From positions 1 to 64,000 of the forward strand of contig NZ_PYVZ01000016.1 of the NCBI RefSeq assembly GCF_003056405.1: a DNA stretch of 64,000 nucleotides, in the 5' to 3' direction. The stretch is from Devosia indica (GTDB taxonomy: Bacteria; Pseudomonadota; Alphaproteobacteria; Rhizobiales; Devosiaceae). Made by a program: the position numbers and the translations under genes. The notes under the pieces are model-generated. The model had not been told where the DNA came from and ran no database searches. It saw nothing but the letters and a program-made list of their open reading frames with translations. Positions 50,036-58,706 of the stretch are shown here, piece after piece. Each line of letters opens with the position of its first letter. Positions within the stretch are counted from its first letter, which is position 1.

Positions 50036-50121
50036 GTCACCCCGGCGAAGGCCGGGGCCCATCTTGAGATGCCTGTTTGTGGCGAGACCTCAGGATGGAT
50101 CCCGGCCTTCGCCGGGATGAC
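50036..50121. repeat. REP-like inverted repeat between hisS and hisZ
   Basis: Two 33-bp arms (50036-50068 and 50089-50121) are near-perfect inverted copies separated by 20 bases. Each contains CCGGCGAAGGCCGGG, a palindromic unit widespread in alphaproteobacterial intergenic DNA. It would fold into a very stable hairpin in the his mRNA. Confidence 0.85.
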
Positions 50122-50142
50122 AGACGGTGGAAAGGTCGAAAA

Positions 50143-51207
50143 ATGACCAACGCCGCCTATCGCCGCAGCCAGCTCGAATCCCTCGTTGAAGCCCAGGGCG
50201 GCTGCCGCGCCACCCCACCGCTGCTTTTGAGCGCCGGTCCCTATTTCGACCTCGCCGGCGAGGAGTTCGGCCGCCGCCTCCTGCTCACTACCGACGTTAC
50301 CGGCGCCGAATATTGCCTCCGCCCCGATTTCACCCTCCCCATCGTGGCCGATTACATCGCCAATGGGGCAGGGGAGCCGGCGGCCTTTTCCTATCTCGGC
50401 CCGATCTTCCGCCAGCGCGAAACCGGCCCTGCCGAATTCGATCAGGCCGGCATCGAGCTGCTGGCTCAGCCCGATGGCGATATCGCGCTCGATCAGGTGC
50501 TGACCTTCGCCCGCGCCGCGCTTTCGCTCTATGGCATCACGCCCAATGTGCGCCTGGGCGGCGTTGGCCTGTTCGAAGCCCTGCTGGCCCAGGCCGACAT
50601 GCCCGATGCCTGGCGCCCGCGCATCCGCCACCGCTTCGGCCATACCGAGGCCATGGACCGCCTGCTCTCCCGGCTCGAACAGGCCCCCGATCTGCCCCGC
50701 ACCGAGCAGCCCAGCCGTGACGAACTGGTTGAGGATGTGACCGCCCGCATGGTCTCGGCCGGCCTCAGCCTCTCCGAGGGCCGTTCGCCCGAGGAGATCG
50801 CTGACCGCTATCTCGAACAACAGGCGCTCGACGCGGCCCATGTGCCGGCCGCAACACTGAAACTGCTGCGCGACTTTCTCGCCATCAAGGGCGACGCCCT
50901 GACCGCCCTGCGCGAGGTCGAGGCGCTGGCCGACAAACATCGCCTGTTCCTCGGGCCGCCCATGAAGGCCATCCGCCGTCATCTCGATGGTCTGGGCGAG
51001 GCACGCATCACCTTCGACGCCAGCTTTTCCCCGCGCCTCGATTATTACACCGGCATTGTCTTTGAAATGCGCGGGCAGGGCGGCACCGTGCTCGTCTCGG
51101 GCGGCCAATATGACCGTCTCCTCGAACGTCTCGGCGCCACCGCCCCCATCGCCGCCTCCGGCTGCGCTCTCTGGGTCGATCGCATGGAGGCAGAGTGGCC
51201 CAAATGA
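50143..51207 (+). CDS. hisZ: ATP phosphoribosyltransferase regulatory subunit
   Basis: A 354-aa HisRS paralogue that is not a tRNA synthetase. It joins short HisG in an octamer, activates the first step of histidine synthesis and confers feedback control. It retains the class II core (ATPPLLLSAGPYFDLAGEEFGRRLLLTTDVTG, RPDFTLPI, YLGPIFRQRETGPAEFDQAGIELLAQ, SPRLDYYTGIVFEM, GGQYDRLLERLG), but lacks the anticodon-binding domain. The ATG at 50143 has GGAAAGG upstream. The stop overlaps the hisG start (ATGA). Presence of HisZ fits the short HisG. Confidence 0.95.
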   Translation: MTNAAYRRSQLESLVEAQGGCRATPPLLLSAGPYFDLAGEEFGRRLLLTTDVTGAEYCLRPDFTLPIVADYIANGAGEPAAFSYLGPIFRQRETGPAEFDQAGIELLAQPDGDIALDQVLTFARAALSLYGITPNVRLGGVGLFEALLAQADMPDAWRPRIRHRFGHTEAMDRLLSRLEQAPDLPRTEQPSRDELVEDVTARMVSAGLSLSEGRSPEEIADRYLEQQALDAAHVPAATLKLLRDFLAIKGDALTALREVEALADKHRLFLGPPMKAIRRHLDGLGEARITFDASFSPRLDYYTGIVFEMRGQGGTVLVSGGQYDRLLERLGATAPIAASGCALWVDRMEAEWPK

Positions 51208-51896
51208 CCATCACCCTCGCCGTCCCCTCAAAGGGTCGCCTTGAAGAACTCACCCGCGACTGGTTTGCCCGGCGTGGCCTCACCATCACCCGTCCGGGCG
51301 GGGCCCGCTCCTATCTCGGCGCCATCGAAGGTCTGCCTGAGGTCACGGTACGCTTCTTCCCGGCCTCGGAAATTGCGCGTGAACTCATTCGCGGCAATAT
51401 CGATCTCGGTGTCACCGGCCGTGACCTGATCCACGAGACCAGCGAAGCCGGCCCCGATGCAGTCGAATTCGCGCGCGACCTCGAATTTGGCCATGCTGAT
51501 GTGGTCATCGCCGTGCCCGAAGCCTGGATCGACGTCACCCATATGCACGATCTGGCCGACGTTGCCTCCGATTTCCGCTCCCGCCACGGGCGCTGGCTGC
51601 GCATCGCCACCAAATACATCACCATCACCCGCCAGCACTTTGCCAGTGCCGGTATCGCCGAATATCGCATTGTCGAAAGCCTTGGCGCCACCGAAGCCGC
51701 GCCCGCCTCGGGTGTCGCCGATATCGTGGTCGACATCACCTCGACCGGGTCGACCCTGGCCGCCAACGGCCTGCGCGTGCTCGAAGATGGTGTGATGCTC
51801 AAAAGCGAGGCCAACCTGATTGTTTCGCGTACCGCTCAGTGGACCGAACAGCGCCGCGAAACCCTCAATGCGCTGCTCGGACAATTGCAGGGCTGA
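51204..51896 (+). CDS. hisG: ATP phosphoribosyltransferase catalytic subunit, short form
   Basis: A 230-aa short HisG that condenses ATP and PRPP, the first step of histidine synthesis. Seen: TLAVPSKGRLEE at the start, PEVTVRFFPASEIARELIRGNIDLGVTGRDLIHE, and the PRPP-binding VADIVVDITSTGSTLAANGLRVL. It lacks the C-terminal regulatory domain of long HisG and depends on HisZ. The ATG at 51204 overlaps the hisZ stop, so they are coupled. A 52-codon gene follows 3 bp later. Confidence 0.96.
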   Translation: MTITLAVPSKGRLEELTRDWFARRGLTITRPGGARSYLGAIEGLPEVTVRFFPASEIARELIRGNIDLGVTGRDLIHETSEAGPDAVEFARDLEFGHADVVIAVPEAWIDVTHMHDLADVASDFRSRHGRWLRIATKYITITRQHFASAGIAEYRIVESLGATEAAPASGVADIVVDITSTGSTLAANGLRVLEDGVMLKSEANLIVSRTAQWTEQRRETLNALLGQLQG

Positions 51897-51899
51897 GCG

Positions 51900-52058
51900 A
51901 TGGAACTGGCCTTTGTCATGCTTCTGGTTGTTTGCGGCGTCAGCCTGATCGTCTATGCCGGTCTGGCGCAGCGCCCGACGGCCGGAAACCAGGACGCCAC
52001 TCAACCCGACGATGCCGCCGATGAGGCCGACAGCGGCGGCGCGGGAGACGGCGACTGA
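51900..52058 (+). CDS. 52-aa single-pass membrane protein at the end of the his operon
   Basis: Starts 3 bp after the hisG stop; AGGG is nearby upstream. It has one N-terminal transmembrane helix (AFVMLLVVCGVSLIVYAGLA) and an acidic, Gly/Asp-rich tail (QPDDAADEADSGGAGDGD) predicted cytoplasmic or periplasmic depending on topology. I recognise no family. The tight coupling to hisG, high-GC coding character and clear two-part design support a real gene. Confidence 0.6.
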   Translation: MELAFVMLLVVCGVSLIVYAGLAQRPTAGNQDATQPDDAADEADSGGAGDGD

Positions 52059-52121
52059 TATGAGATTGCCGCCGCCGCCCAAATCACGGCACAACGTCAC
52101 AAGGGTCCGGCGGGGGGCGCG

Positions 52122-53339
52122 GTGGCTGAAGTACTTGAACTGACCATTCTCATGCCCTGCCTCAACGAGGCGGAGACCCTGGCCACCTGCATCGGCAAGG
52201 CCAGGGACTACCTTGCGCGCTCTGGCGTCGCCGGCGAGGTGCTGGTTGCTGACAATGGCTCGACCGACGGCTCCCAGGCCATTGCCGAGGCCAGTGGCGC
52301 CCGTCTGGTCAATGCCGAGCAGCGCGGCTATGGCGCAGCCCTCGCCAGCGGCATCGCCGCTGCGCGGGGCAAATTCGTCATCATGGGTGACGCCGACGAT
52401 AGCTACGATTTCGCCAATCTCGATGCCTTTATGAGCGAGCTGCGCAATGGCGCCGATCTGGTCATGGGCAATCGCTTTGCCGGCGGCATCGCCCCCGGCG
52501 CCATGCCCTGGCATCACCGCTATATCGGCAATCCCCTGCTCAGTTTTGTGGGGCGCCTCTTCTTCAAGACCCCGGTGCACGATTTCCATTGCGGCTTGCG
52601 CGGCTTTTCCCGCGCCGCCATCACCGATCTCAACCTGCGCACGACCGGCATGGAATTCGCCTCCGAAATGGTGGTCAAGGCGACCCTGTCCCACCTGGAT
52701 ATCCGCGAAGTCCCCACCACGCTCCGGCCCGATGGCCGCTCCCGCCAGCCGCATCTGCGCGCGTTCCGCGATGGCTGGCGCCATCTGCGGTTCCTGCTGC
52801 TGTTTTCGCCGCGCTGGCTGTTTCTCTATCCCGGCCTGTTCCTGCTGATCGTCGGGCTGGTCTTTGGCTCCTTGCTCGCCGGCGGTCCCATGAGGATCGG
52901 CACGGTGACCCTGAGCGTGCACAGCCTGCTGGTGGCGTCGCTCTGCGTCATCATGGGCACCCAATCGATCGCCTTTGCCGTCATTGGCCGCCGCTTTGCC
53001 TCGCGCTATGGTTTCATCCCCCGCTCCGGCGTCTATGACCGCGTCCTTGAAAGCCTGACCCTGGAGCGCCTGCTGCTGCTGGCCATCCTGCTGATGGCCG
53101 GCGGGCTCGCAGCCATGGGCTGGGGCACCTGGGAATGGGCCAAGCGCGATTTCGGTCCATTGACCTCCACCGCCACCCTCCGGGCTCTCATCCTGGCCAT
53201 GACCGCATTGGTCACCGGCTTCCAATTGATGATGAGCGCCTTCATGTCCTCCATGATCAACATCCCCATCTATGAGCGCCGCCTAGCCGATCAAGTCATT
53301 CCTGACGATCAGTTCCGCCGCCGTACCGACCAGGTCTGA
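52122..53339 (+). CDS. membrane-anchored family 2 glycosyltransferase (DPM1/GtrB-like)
   Basis: A 405-aa protein with an N-terminal GT2 domain (ELTILMPCLNEAETLATCI; VLVADNGSTDGSQAIA; VIMGDADDSYDF with the metal-binding Asp residues; HDFHCGLRGFSR) and C-terminal membrane helices (LFLYPGLFLLIVGLVFGSLL; LLVASLCVIMGTQSIAF; LLLAILLMAGGLAAMGW; ALILAMTALVTGFQLMMSAF). It resembles polyprenyl-phosphate sugar transferases that load a sugar on a lipid carrier for surface polysaccharide modification. Start GTG at 52122 with a G-rich site. Followed by a TSUP permease gene after 8 bp. Confidence 0.9.
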   Translation: MAEVLELTILMPCLNEAETLATCIGKARDYLARSGVAGEVLVADNGSTDGSQAIAEASGARLVNAEQRGYGAALASGIAAARGKFVIMGDADDSYDFANLDAFMSELRNGADLVMGNRFAGGIAPGAMPWHHRYIGNPLLSFVGRLFFKTPVHDFHCGLRGFSRAAITDLNLRTTGMEFASEMVVKATLSHLDIREVPTTLRPDGRSRQPHLRAFRDGWRHLRFLLLFSPRWLFLYPGLFLLIVGLVFGSLLAGGPMRIGTVTLSVHSLLVASLCVIMGTQSIAFAVIGRRFASRYGFIPRSGVYDRVLESLTLERLLLLAILLMAGGLAAMGWGTWEWAKRDFGPLTSTATLRALILAMTALVTGFQLMMSAFMSSMINIPIYERRLADQVIPDDQFRRRTDQV

Positions 53340-53347
53340 TCCTCCAA

Positions 53348-54097
53348 ATGCTTGATCCGCTCATTCTTCTGGCCCTCATGGGCGTCGGCCTGCTCGCCGG
53401 TTTCGTCGATGCCATAGCCGGGGGCGGCGGCATGCTGACCGTGCCGGCGCTGCTTTCCGCCGGGCTGCCGCCGGTTGCCGCACTGGCAACCAACAAGATG
53501 CAATCGGTGGTCGGCACCGGCATGGCGGTCCTGACCTATTGGCGACGCGGCTTTGTGGATTTTCGCAATCTTGTGCCGGCCATTGCCCTGACTTTTGCCG
53601 GCAGCTTTCTCGGCGCCCTCACGGTCAGCCAGCTCGATACCGGCCTGCTCGACATCGCCGTGCCCGTGGCTCTGATCGCCATTGCCCTTTATTTCCTGTT
53701 CGCGCCCAAACTGTCTGATGCAGACAAGGCGGCGCGTTTGCCCTTCGGCCCCTTCGTGCCCATTCTGGGCTTCGCCATTGGCTTTTACGACGGCGTCTTT
53801 GGTCCCGGCACCGGGTCCTTTTTCACCATTGGCTTTGTGCTGCTGTTCGGTCTGGGCCTCACCCGCGCCACCGGCAATACCAAGGCGCTGAATTTCATCT
53901 CGAACCTGGCCGCGCTGGCCATCTTCATTCCGCAGGGCCATGTCGTCTGGCCGGTCGCACTGGTCATGGCCCTCGGCCAGATCGTCGGCGGCTATATCGG
54001 TGCCCGCACCGGTATTCGCTATGGCGCCAGGGTCATCCGTCCGCTGGTCGTGGTGGTGTCCATCGCCATGGCCATCAAGCTGTTATTCTTTCCCTGA
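53348..54097 (+). CDS. TSUP-family (TauE/SafE) sulfite/sulfonate exporter-like permease
   Basis: A 249-aa membrane protein with two repeat halves, as in the TSUP family (PF01925): AGFVDAIAGGGGMLTVPALLSAGLPPVAALATNKMQS in the first and GFYDGVFGPGTGSFFTIGFVLLFGLGLTRATGNTKALNF in the second, each followed by two or three helices. Substrates of the family include sulfite, sulfoacetate, thiosulfate and others. No sulfur genes are adjacent. Converges directly on the BrnA-like gene. Confidence 0.92.
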   Translation: MLDPLILLALMGVGLLAGFVDAIAGGGGMLTVPALLSAGLPPVAALATNKMQSVVGTGMAVLTYWRRGFVDFRNLVPAIALTFAGSFLGALTVSQLDTGLLDIAVPVALIAIALYFLFAPKLSDADKAARLPFGPFVPILGFAIGFYDGVFGPGTGSFFTIGFVLLFGLGLTRATGNTKALNFISNLAALAIFIPQGHVVWPVALVMALGQIVGGYIGARTGIRYGARVIRPLVVVVSIAMAIKLLFFP

Positions 54098-54331
54098 TCA
54101 CTCGGGTGCCAGTCCCGCGGCCGCGCGTAATGCGGCGTTGATGCGGTCCTGCCAGCCCGGACCGTCATCCTGAAAATGCGCCAGCACGTCGCGGTCGAGC
54201 CGCAATGACACCATCTCCTTGCCTGCCGGCGGGGTCACCGGCCCCTTTGCCGTCGGCTCATTCCTTTTCGTAACCGCCTTGAAAGCAGCCTCCGCCTGTT
54301 CAAAGGCGCTGCCGCGTCGGGGAGTGCGCAT
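54098..54331 (-). CDS. orphan BrnA-like ribbon-helix-helix antitoxin
   Basis: A 77-aa protein whose C-terminal half, PAGKEMVSLRLDRDVLAHFQDDGPGWQDRINAALRAAAG, is the BrnA antitoxin pattern (CopG-like ribbon-helix-helix with D.DVL..F...GPGWQ.RIN..LR). BrnA normally follows a BrnT toxin gene; here only 133 bp separate it from groEL upstream and no BrnT frame is found. It may be a remnant antitoxin or a free transcription factor. The ATG at 54331 removes upstream codons that overlap the groEL terminator. Confidence 0.8.
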   Translation of the reverse strand: MRTPRRGSAFEQAEAAFKAVTKRNEPTAKGPVTPPAGKEMVSLRLDRDVLAHFQDDGPGWQDRINAALRAAAGLAPE

Positions 54332-54375
54332 AATTGTCCTCGTAAATTGGTGCGTGCACTCTACGCCATGCCGAC

Positions 54376-54404
54376 AAAAAAGCCCCGGTGTTTCCACCGG
54401 GGCT
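54376..54404 (-). terminator. rho-independent terminator of groESL
   Basis: On the reverse strand: AGCCCCGGTG, GAAA loop, CACCGGGGCT, then six T. A perfect 10-bp stem 61 bases after the groEL stop. Confidence 0.92.
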
Positions 54405-54464
54405 TTCCACGAAGTTCGTGACTGGGAAGAGACGAACCTCGAAGCGTGTCGGAAGTCGGCTGGA

Positions 54465-56105
<1,641 letters not shown>

Positions 56106-56165
56106 TTATGGCTCCTTGAGAATATCTGTTGAGTGGGAACGACAAAAAAGACGTGAGAAGCCGAA

Positions 56166-56456
56166 TTAGGCTTCGATCACGCCCATGATGTCGCTTTCCT
56201 TCATGATGATCAGGTCTTCGCCATTGAGCTTGACCTCGGTACCGCTCCACTTGCCGAACAGCACACGATCACCGGCCTTGACGTCGAGGGCGACAACCTT
56301 GCCGCTCTCGTCGCGGGCGCCGGGGCCCACGGATACGATCACGCCCTCAGAGGGCTTTTCCTTGGCGGTGTCGGGGATGATGATCCCGCCTTTGGTCTTT
56401 TCTTCACTGTCGACGCGACGGACGACCACGCGGTCATGCAGGGGACGGAAGCCCAT
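56166..56456 (-). CDS. groES: co-chaperonin GroES (10 kDa)
   Basis: A 96-aa Gro[35 protein letters not shown] contains the mobile loop that contacts GroEL, followed by [16 protein letters not shown] and [35 protein letters not shown]. First gene of groESL, 46 bp downstream of the CIRCE element. Confidence 0.98.
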   Translation of the reverse strand: MGFRPLHDRVVVRRVDSEEKTKGGIIIPDTAKEKPSEGVIVSVGPGARDESGKVVALDVKAGDRVLFGKWSGTEVKLNGEDLIIMKESDIMGVIEA

Positions 56457-56501
56457 GTTTTGTTCCTCTTGGCATCATTTCTGAATGCAATTTCGGACCT
56501 G

Positions 56502-56528
56502 TTAGCACTCGCATTGAGTGAGTGCTAA
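56502..56528. promoter_or_regulatory. CIRCE operator (HrcA binding site)
   Basis: TTAGCACTC (56502-56510), nine bases, GAGTGCTAA (56520-56528): perfect match to the CIRCE consensus, located between the promoter and groES. HrcA repression of groESL is expected. Confidence 0.97.
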
Positions 56529-56541
56529 CAGGCTGTCCGGG

Positions 56542-56571
56542 ATATAGGGATCGAGCCGGTCCAGAGTCAAG
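56542..56571 (-). promoter_or_regulatory. RpoH-type heat-shock promoter of groESL
   Basis: On the reverse strand CTTGAC (56566-56571), 17 bases, CCTATAT (56542-56548). It fits the alphaproteobacterial RpoH consensus CTTGAA/C-N17-CYTATNT, upstream of CIRCE. Confidence 0.8.
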
Positions 56572-56653
56572 GCGCGTGAACCGAAGTTTTCACTCATGCG
56601 TTAGCAAGCCAGCACGACATATCCGAGACATCGTCCAGCACAAGGTGATTCAC

Positions 56654-57013
56654 ATGGCCCAGACGACCCAATCGACGCCCAAGATTGTCCCCGTGGAGGG
56701 ACGGGTGCACATTTCTTTCGACGATGCCGAGATCGTCAGTTCAACCAAGGCCTTGCGGCTTGAACGCGGCGGCATGGACTCACAGATTTTCGTGCCGCTC
56801 GATGACGTTCATCCCGGCATCCTGGAGGCATCCGATACCAGACGCACCGATGCCGGTCCGGGAGAGGCGCACTTCTATACCATTAAGACATTGACCGCCA
56901 ATGGCGCCGATGAGGCCTGGTATTATCCCTATGCGGAGGGCGACTACGCGCCGATCCGTGACATGCTCACTTTTGGCGGCAACCGCATATCGGTGCGGGT
57001 ATCTCAGGTCTGA
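56654..57013 (+). CDS. DUF427-like protein
   Basis: A 119-aa protein with VEGRVHISFDDAEIVSSTKALRLERGG, a segment FVPLDDVHPGILEASDTRRTD, and EAWYYPYAEGDYAPIRDMLTFGGNRISVRVS. This follows the DUF427 pattern (small beta-fold proteins of unknown function: strand with removal of 'NGEVVADT', PreDV.mdlL..s.t., aWyYp.p). The start at 56654 is the family-like one; upstream codons overlap the groESL control region on the other strand. A 61-bp gap separates it from the next small gene. Confidence 0.72.
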   Translation: MAQTTQSTPKIVPVEGRVHISFDDAEIVSSTKALRLERGGMDSQIFVPLDDVHPGILEASDTRRTDAGPGEAHFYTIKTLTANGADEAWYYPYAEGDYAPIRDMLTFGGNRISVRVSQV

Positions 57014-57074
57014 CCGCCGGATCGCTGCAGAATTCCCCTTCCCCCCGATACAAGTCTGGGCCATAAGCACAGCC

Positions 57075-57266
57075 ATGAGCGAACAATCCTCTTTGCAGAT
57101 CAAGCTGCGCCGCACCGGCGGCGTCGGGGCCAACACCAATTGGCATTGGGAAGTCCAGGACGCAGCAGGCGCTGTCCTCAAGACCGGCAGCGCCGTCGGT
57201 CCTGAGCACAAGGCCTTTGCCACCGCCCGCATTGCCAAGGAAAAGCTGGAAGCTGCGGGCAAGTAG
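57075..57266 (+). CDS. 63-aa conserved hypothetical protein
   Basis: A small protein with SLQIKLRRTGGVGANTNWHWEVQDAAGAVLKTGSAVG followed by an amphipathic helix ARIAKEKLEAAGK. The beta-hairpin then helix layout resembles DUF1508-like units, but the match is too weak to assert. It sits between the DUF427-like and the EamA transporter genes, all in one direction. Confidence 0.65.
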   Translation: MSEQSSLQIKLRRTGGVGANTNWHWEVQDAAGAVLKTGSAVGPEHKAFATARIAKEKLEAAGK

Positions 57267-57284
57267 GCCCCGGACAGGACCGAA

Positions 57285-58253
57285 TTGACCGCGCCATCTG
57301 CCGAGCCTGCCGCCGCGACCACCAAACGCGATTTGGGCGGCCCGCTGCGTGGCATTGCGCTCAAGATCGCATCGGTCTGCTGCTTCGTGGTCATGGCGAC
57401 CATGCTCAAGGCCACGCTCACCATTCCTTCGGGACAGATGGTGTTTTTCCGCTCTTTCTTCGCCCTGCTGCCCGTCCTGGGCTATCTGGCCTGGAAGGGT
57501 AATCTGACGCGCGCTTTCCAGACTAAAAGACCGCTTGGACACATCCTGCGCGGCCTGATCGGTGTGTCGTCGATGAGCCTGGGCTTTTTTGCGCTCACCC
57601 GGCTGCCGTTGCCCGAAGCAACGGCTATCGGCTACGCGGCGCCGCTGATCATCGTCATACTCTCGGCCGTTCTGCTGCACGAACGCGTGCATGTCTTCCG
57701 CTGGACCACCGTTCTTGTGGGTCTGGCCGGTGTGATGGTCATTCTCTGGCCGCGCCTGACCGTGTTTTCCGGTGAGACGCCGATGGGCGACGCCCAATCC
57801 GTCGGGGCGCTGGCCTCTCTTGCCGGGGCCGTTCTGTCCGCCTTCGCCATGCTGCAGGTGCGCACCCTGGTCCAGACCGAGCGCACCGAGGCAATCGTCA
57901 CCTATTTTTTCATCAGCGCCAGCGTCATCAGCCTGTTCACCATTCCCTTCGGCTGGGTCTGGCCCACGCCCGAACAGGCTGCATTGCTGGTCGGGGCGGG
58001 GTTCTTTGGCGGCATTGGCCAGCTCCTGCTGACCTCATGCTATCGCTATGCCGACATGTCGGTCATTGCGCCGTTCGAATATGTCTCGCTGATCCTGACC
58101 ATCATCATCGGCTTCGTTATCTTTGCCGATGTGCCAACCGCGACCATGCTGGTTGGGGCCCTGATCATCGTCGCATCAGGCATCGCCGTAATCCTGCGTG
58201 AGCGCTATCTGGGCCTGGATCGCGCCAAATCGCGCCAGGCCAATACCCCCTGA
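57285..58253 (+). CDS. EamA/DMT-family drug-metabolite transporter
   Basis: A 322-aa membrane protein of about ten helices in two EamA repeats, e.g. LKIASVCCFVVMATMLKA, HILRGLIGVSSMSLGFFAL, EATAIGYAAPLIIVILSAVLL in the first half and FGGIGQLLLTSCYRYADMSVIAPFEYVSLILTIIIGF in the second. Start TTG at 57285 preceded by an AGGACC stretch. Substrates in this family range from amino acids to SAM and guanidinium compounds; none is indicated here. Confidence 0.92.
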   Translation: MTAPSAEPAAATTKRDLGGPLRGIALKIASVCCFVVMATMLKATLTIPSGQMVFFRSFFALLPVLGYLAWKGNLTRAFQTKRPLGHILRGLIGVSSMSLGFFALTRLPLPEATAIGYAAPLIIVILSAVLLHERVHVFRWTTVLVGLAGVMVILWPRLTVFSGETPMGDAQSVGALASLAGAVLSAFAMLQVRTLVQTERTEAIVTYFFISASVISLFTIPFGWVWPTPEQAALLVGAGFFGGIGQLLLTSCYRYADMSVIAPFEYVSLILTIIIGFVIFADVPTATMLVGALIIVASGIAVILRERYLGLDRAKSRQANTP

Positions 58254-58325
58254 TCTTTCAATTGTCGCGCGGGCCTTGAACCGAGCGGCTCCGGATCCGA
58301 CTTCTAGGCCGACCCAGGGGGCAGC

Positions 58326-58706
58326 ATGGCGCAATCGGCAGCAATCATCTTTACAGTCCTGATGGGCGCTCTGGCCATCTTTCAGGCTGCGCTCATAGCA
58401 GTTGCGCCCCTGGGGCATTTTGCCTGGGGCGGTCAGCAACGCATCCTGCCGCCAGGCCTGCGGATCGGCAGTGCGGTGGCCATTGTGCTTTATGGATTGT
58501 TCGCCCTTACCCTGCTGATGCGGGCCGGGCTTCTCGCGCCATGGCCGGATATGAGCTGGATCATGCCCGCAAGCTGGATCATCCTGGCGTATCTGGCGCT
58601 GGGGGTCGTGGTGAATGCAATTTCGCGCAGCCTGCCCGAACGCCTCACCATGACGCCATTGATTGTGGTGCTGCTCGTGCTGGGGCTGACCGTGGCGCTG
58701 TCCTAG
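58326..58706 (+). CDS. four-helix membrane protein of unknown function
   Basis: A 126-aa hydrophobic protein with about four membrane helices (AIIFTVLMGALAIFQAALIA; RIGSAVAIVLYGLFALTLLM; SWIILAYLALGVVVNAI; TPLIVVLLVLGLTVALS). A GHFAWGGQQRILPPGLRIGSA motif between helices 1 and 2 recurs in rhizobial hypothetical membrane proteins. The stop overlaps the stop of the convergent sigma-54 regulator gene by 4 nt. Confidence 0.8.
   Translation: MAQSAAIIFTVLMGALAIFQAALIAVAPLGHFAWGGQQRILPPGLRIGSAVAIVLYGLFALTLLMRAGLLAPWPDMSWIMPASWIILAYLALGVVVNAISRSLPERLTMTPLIVVLLVLGLTVALS

Noticed and set aside
51228..53225. 665-codon reverse open frame across hisG and the glycosyltransferase gene
   Set aside because: It spans several real genes on the opposite strand; the translation is low-complexity Gly/Gln/Ala-rich and typical of an antisense shadow.
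54332..54464. Possible BrnT toxin upstream of the BrnA-like gene
   Set aside because: Only 133 bp are available, and they hold the groEL terminator; no frame of BrnT size or motif exists.
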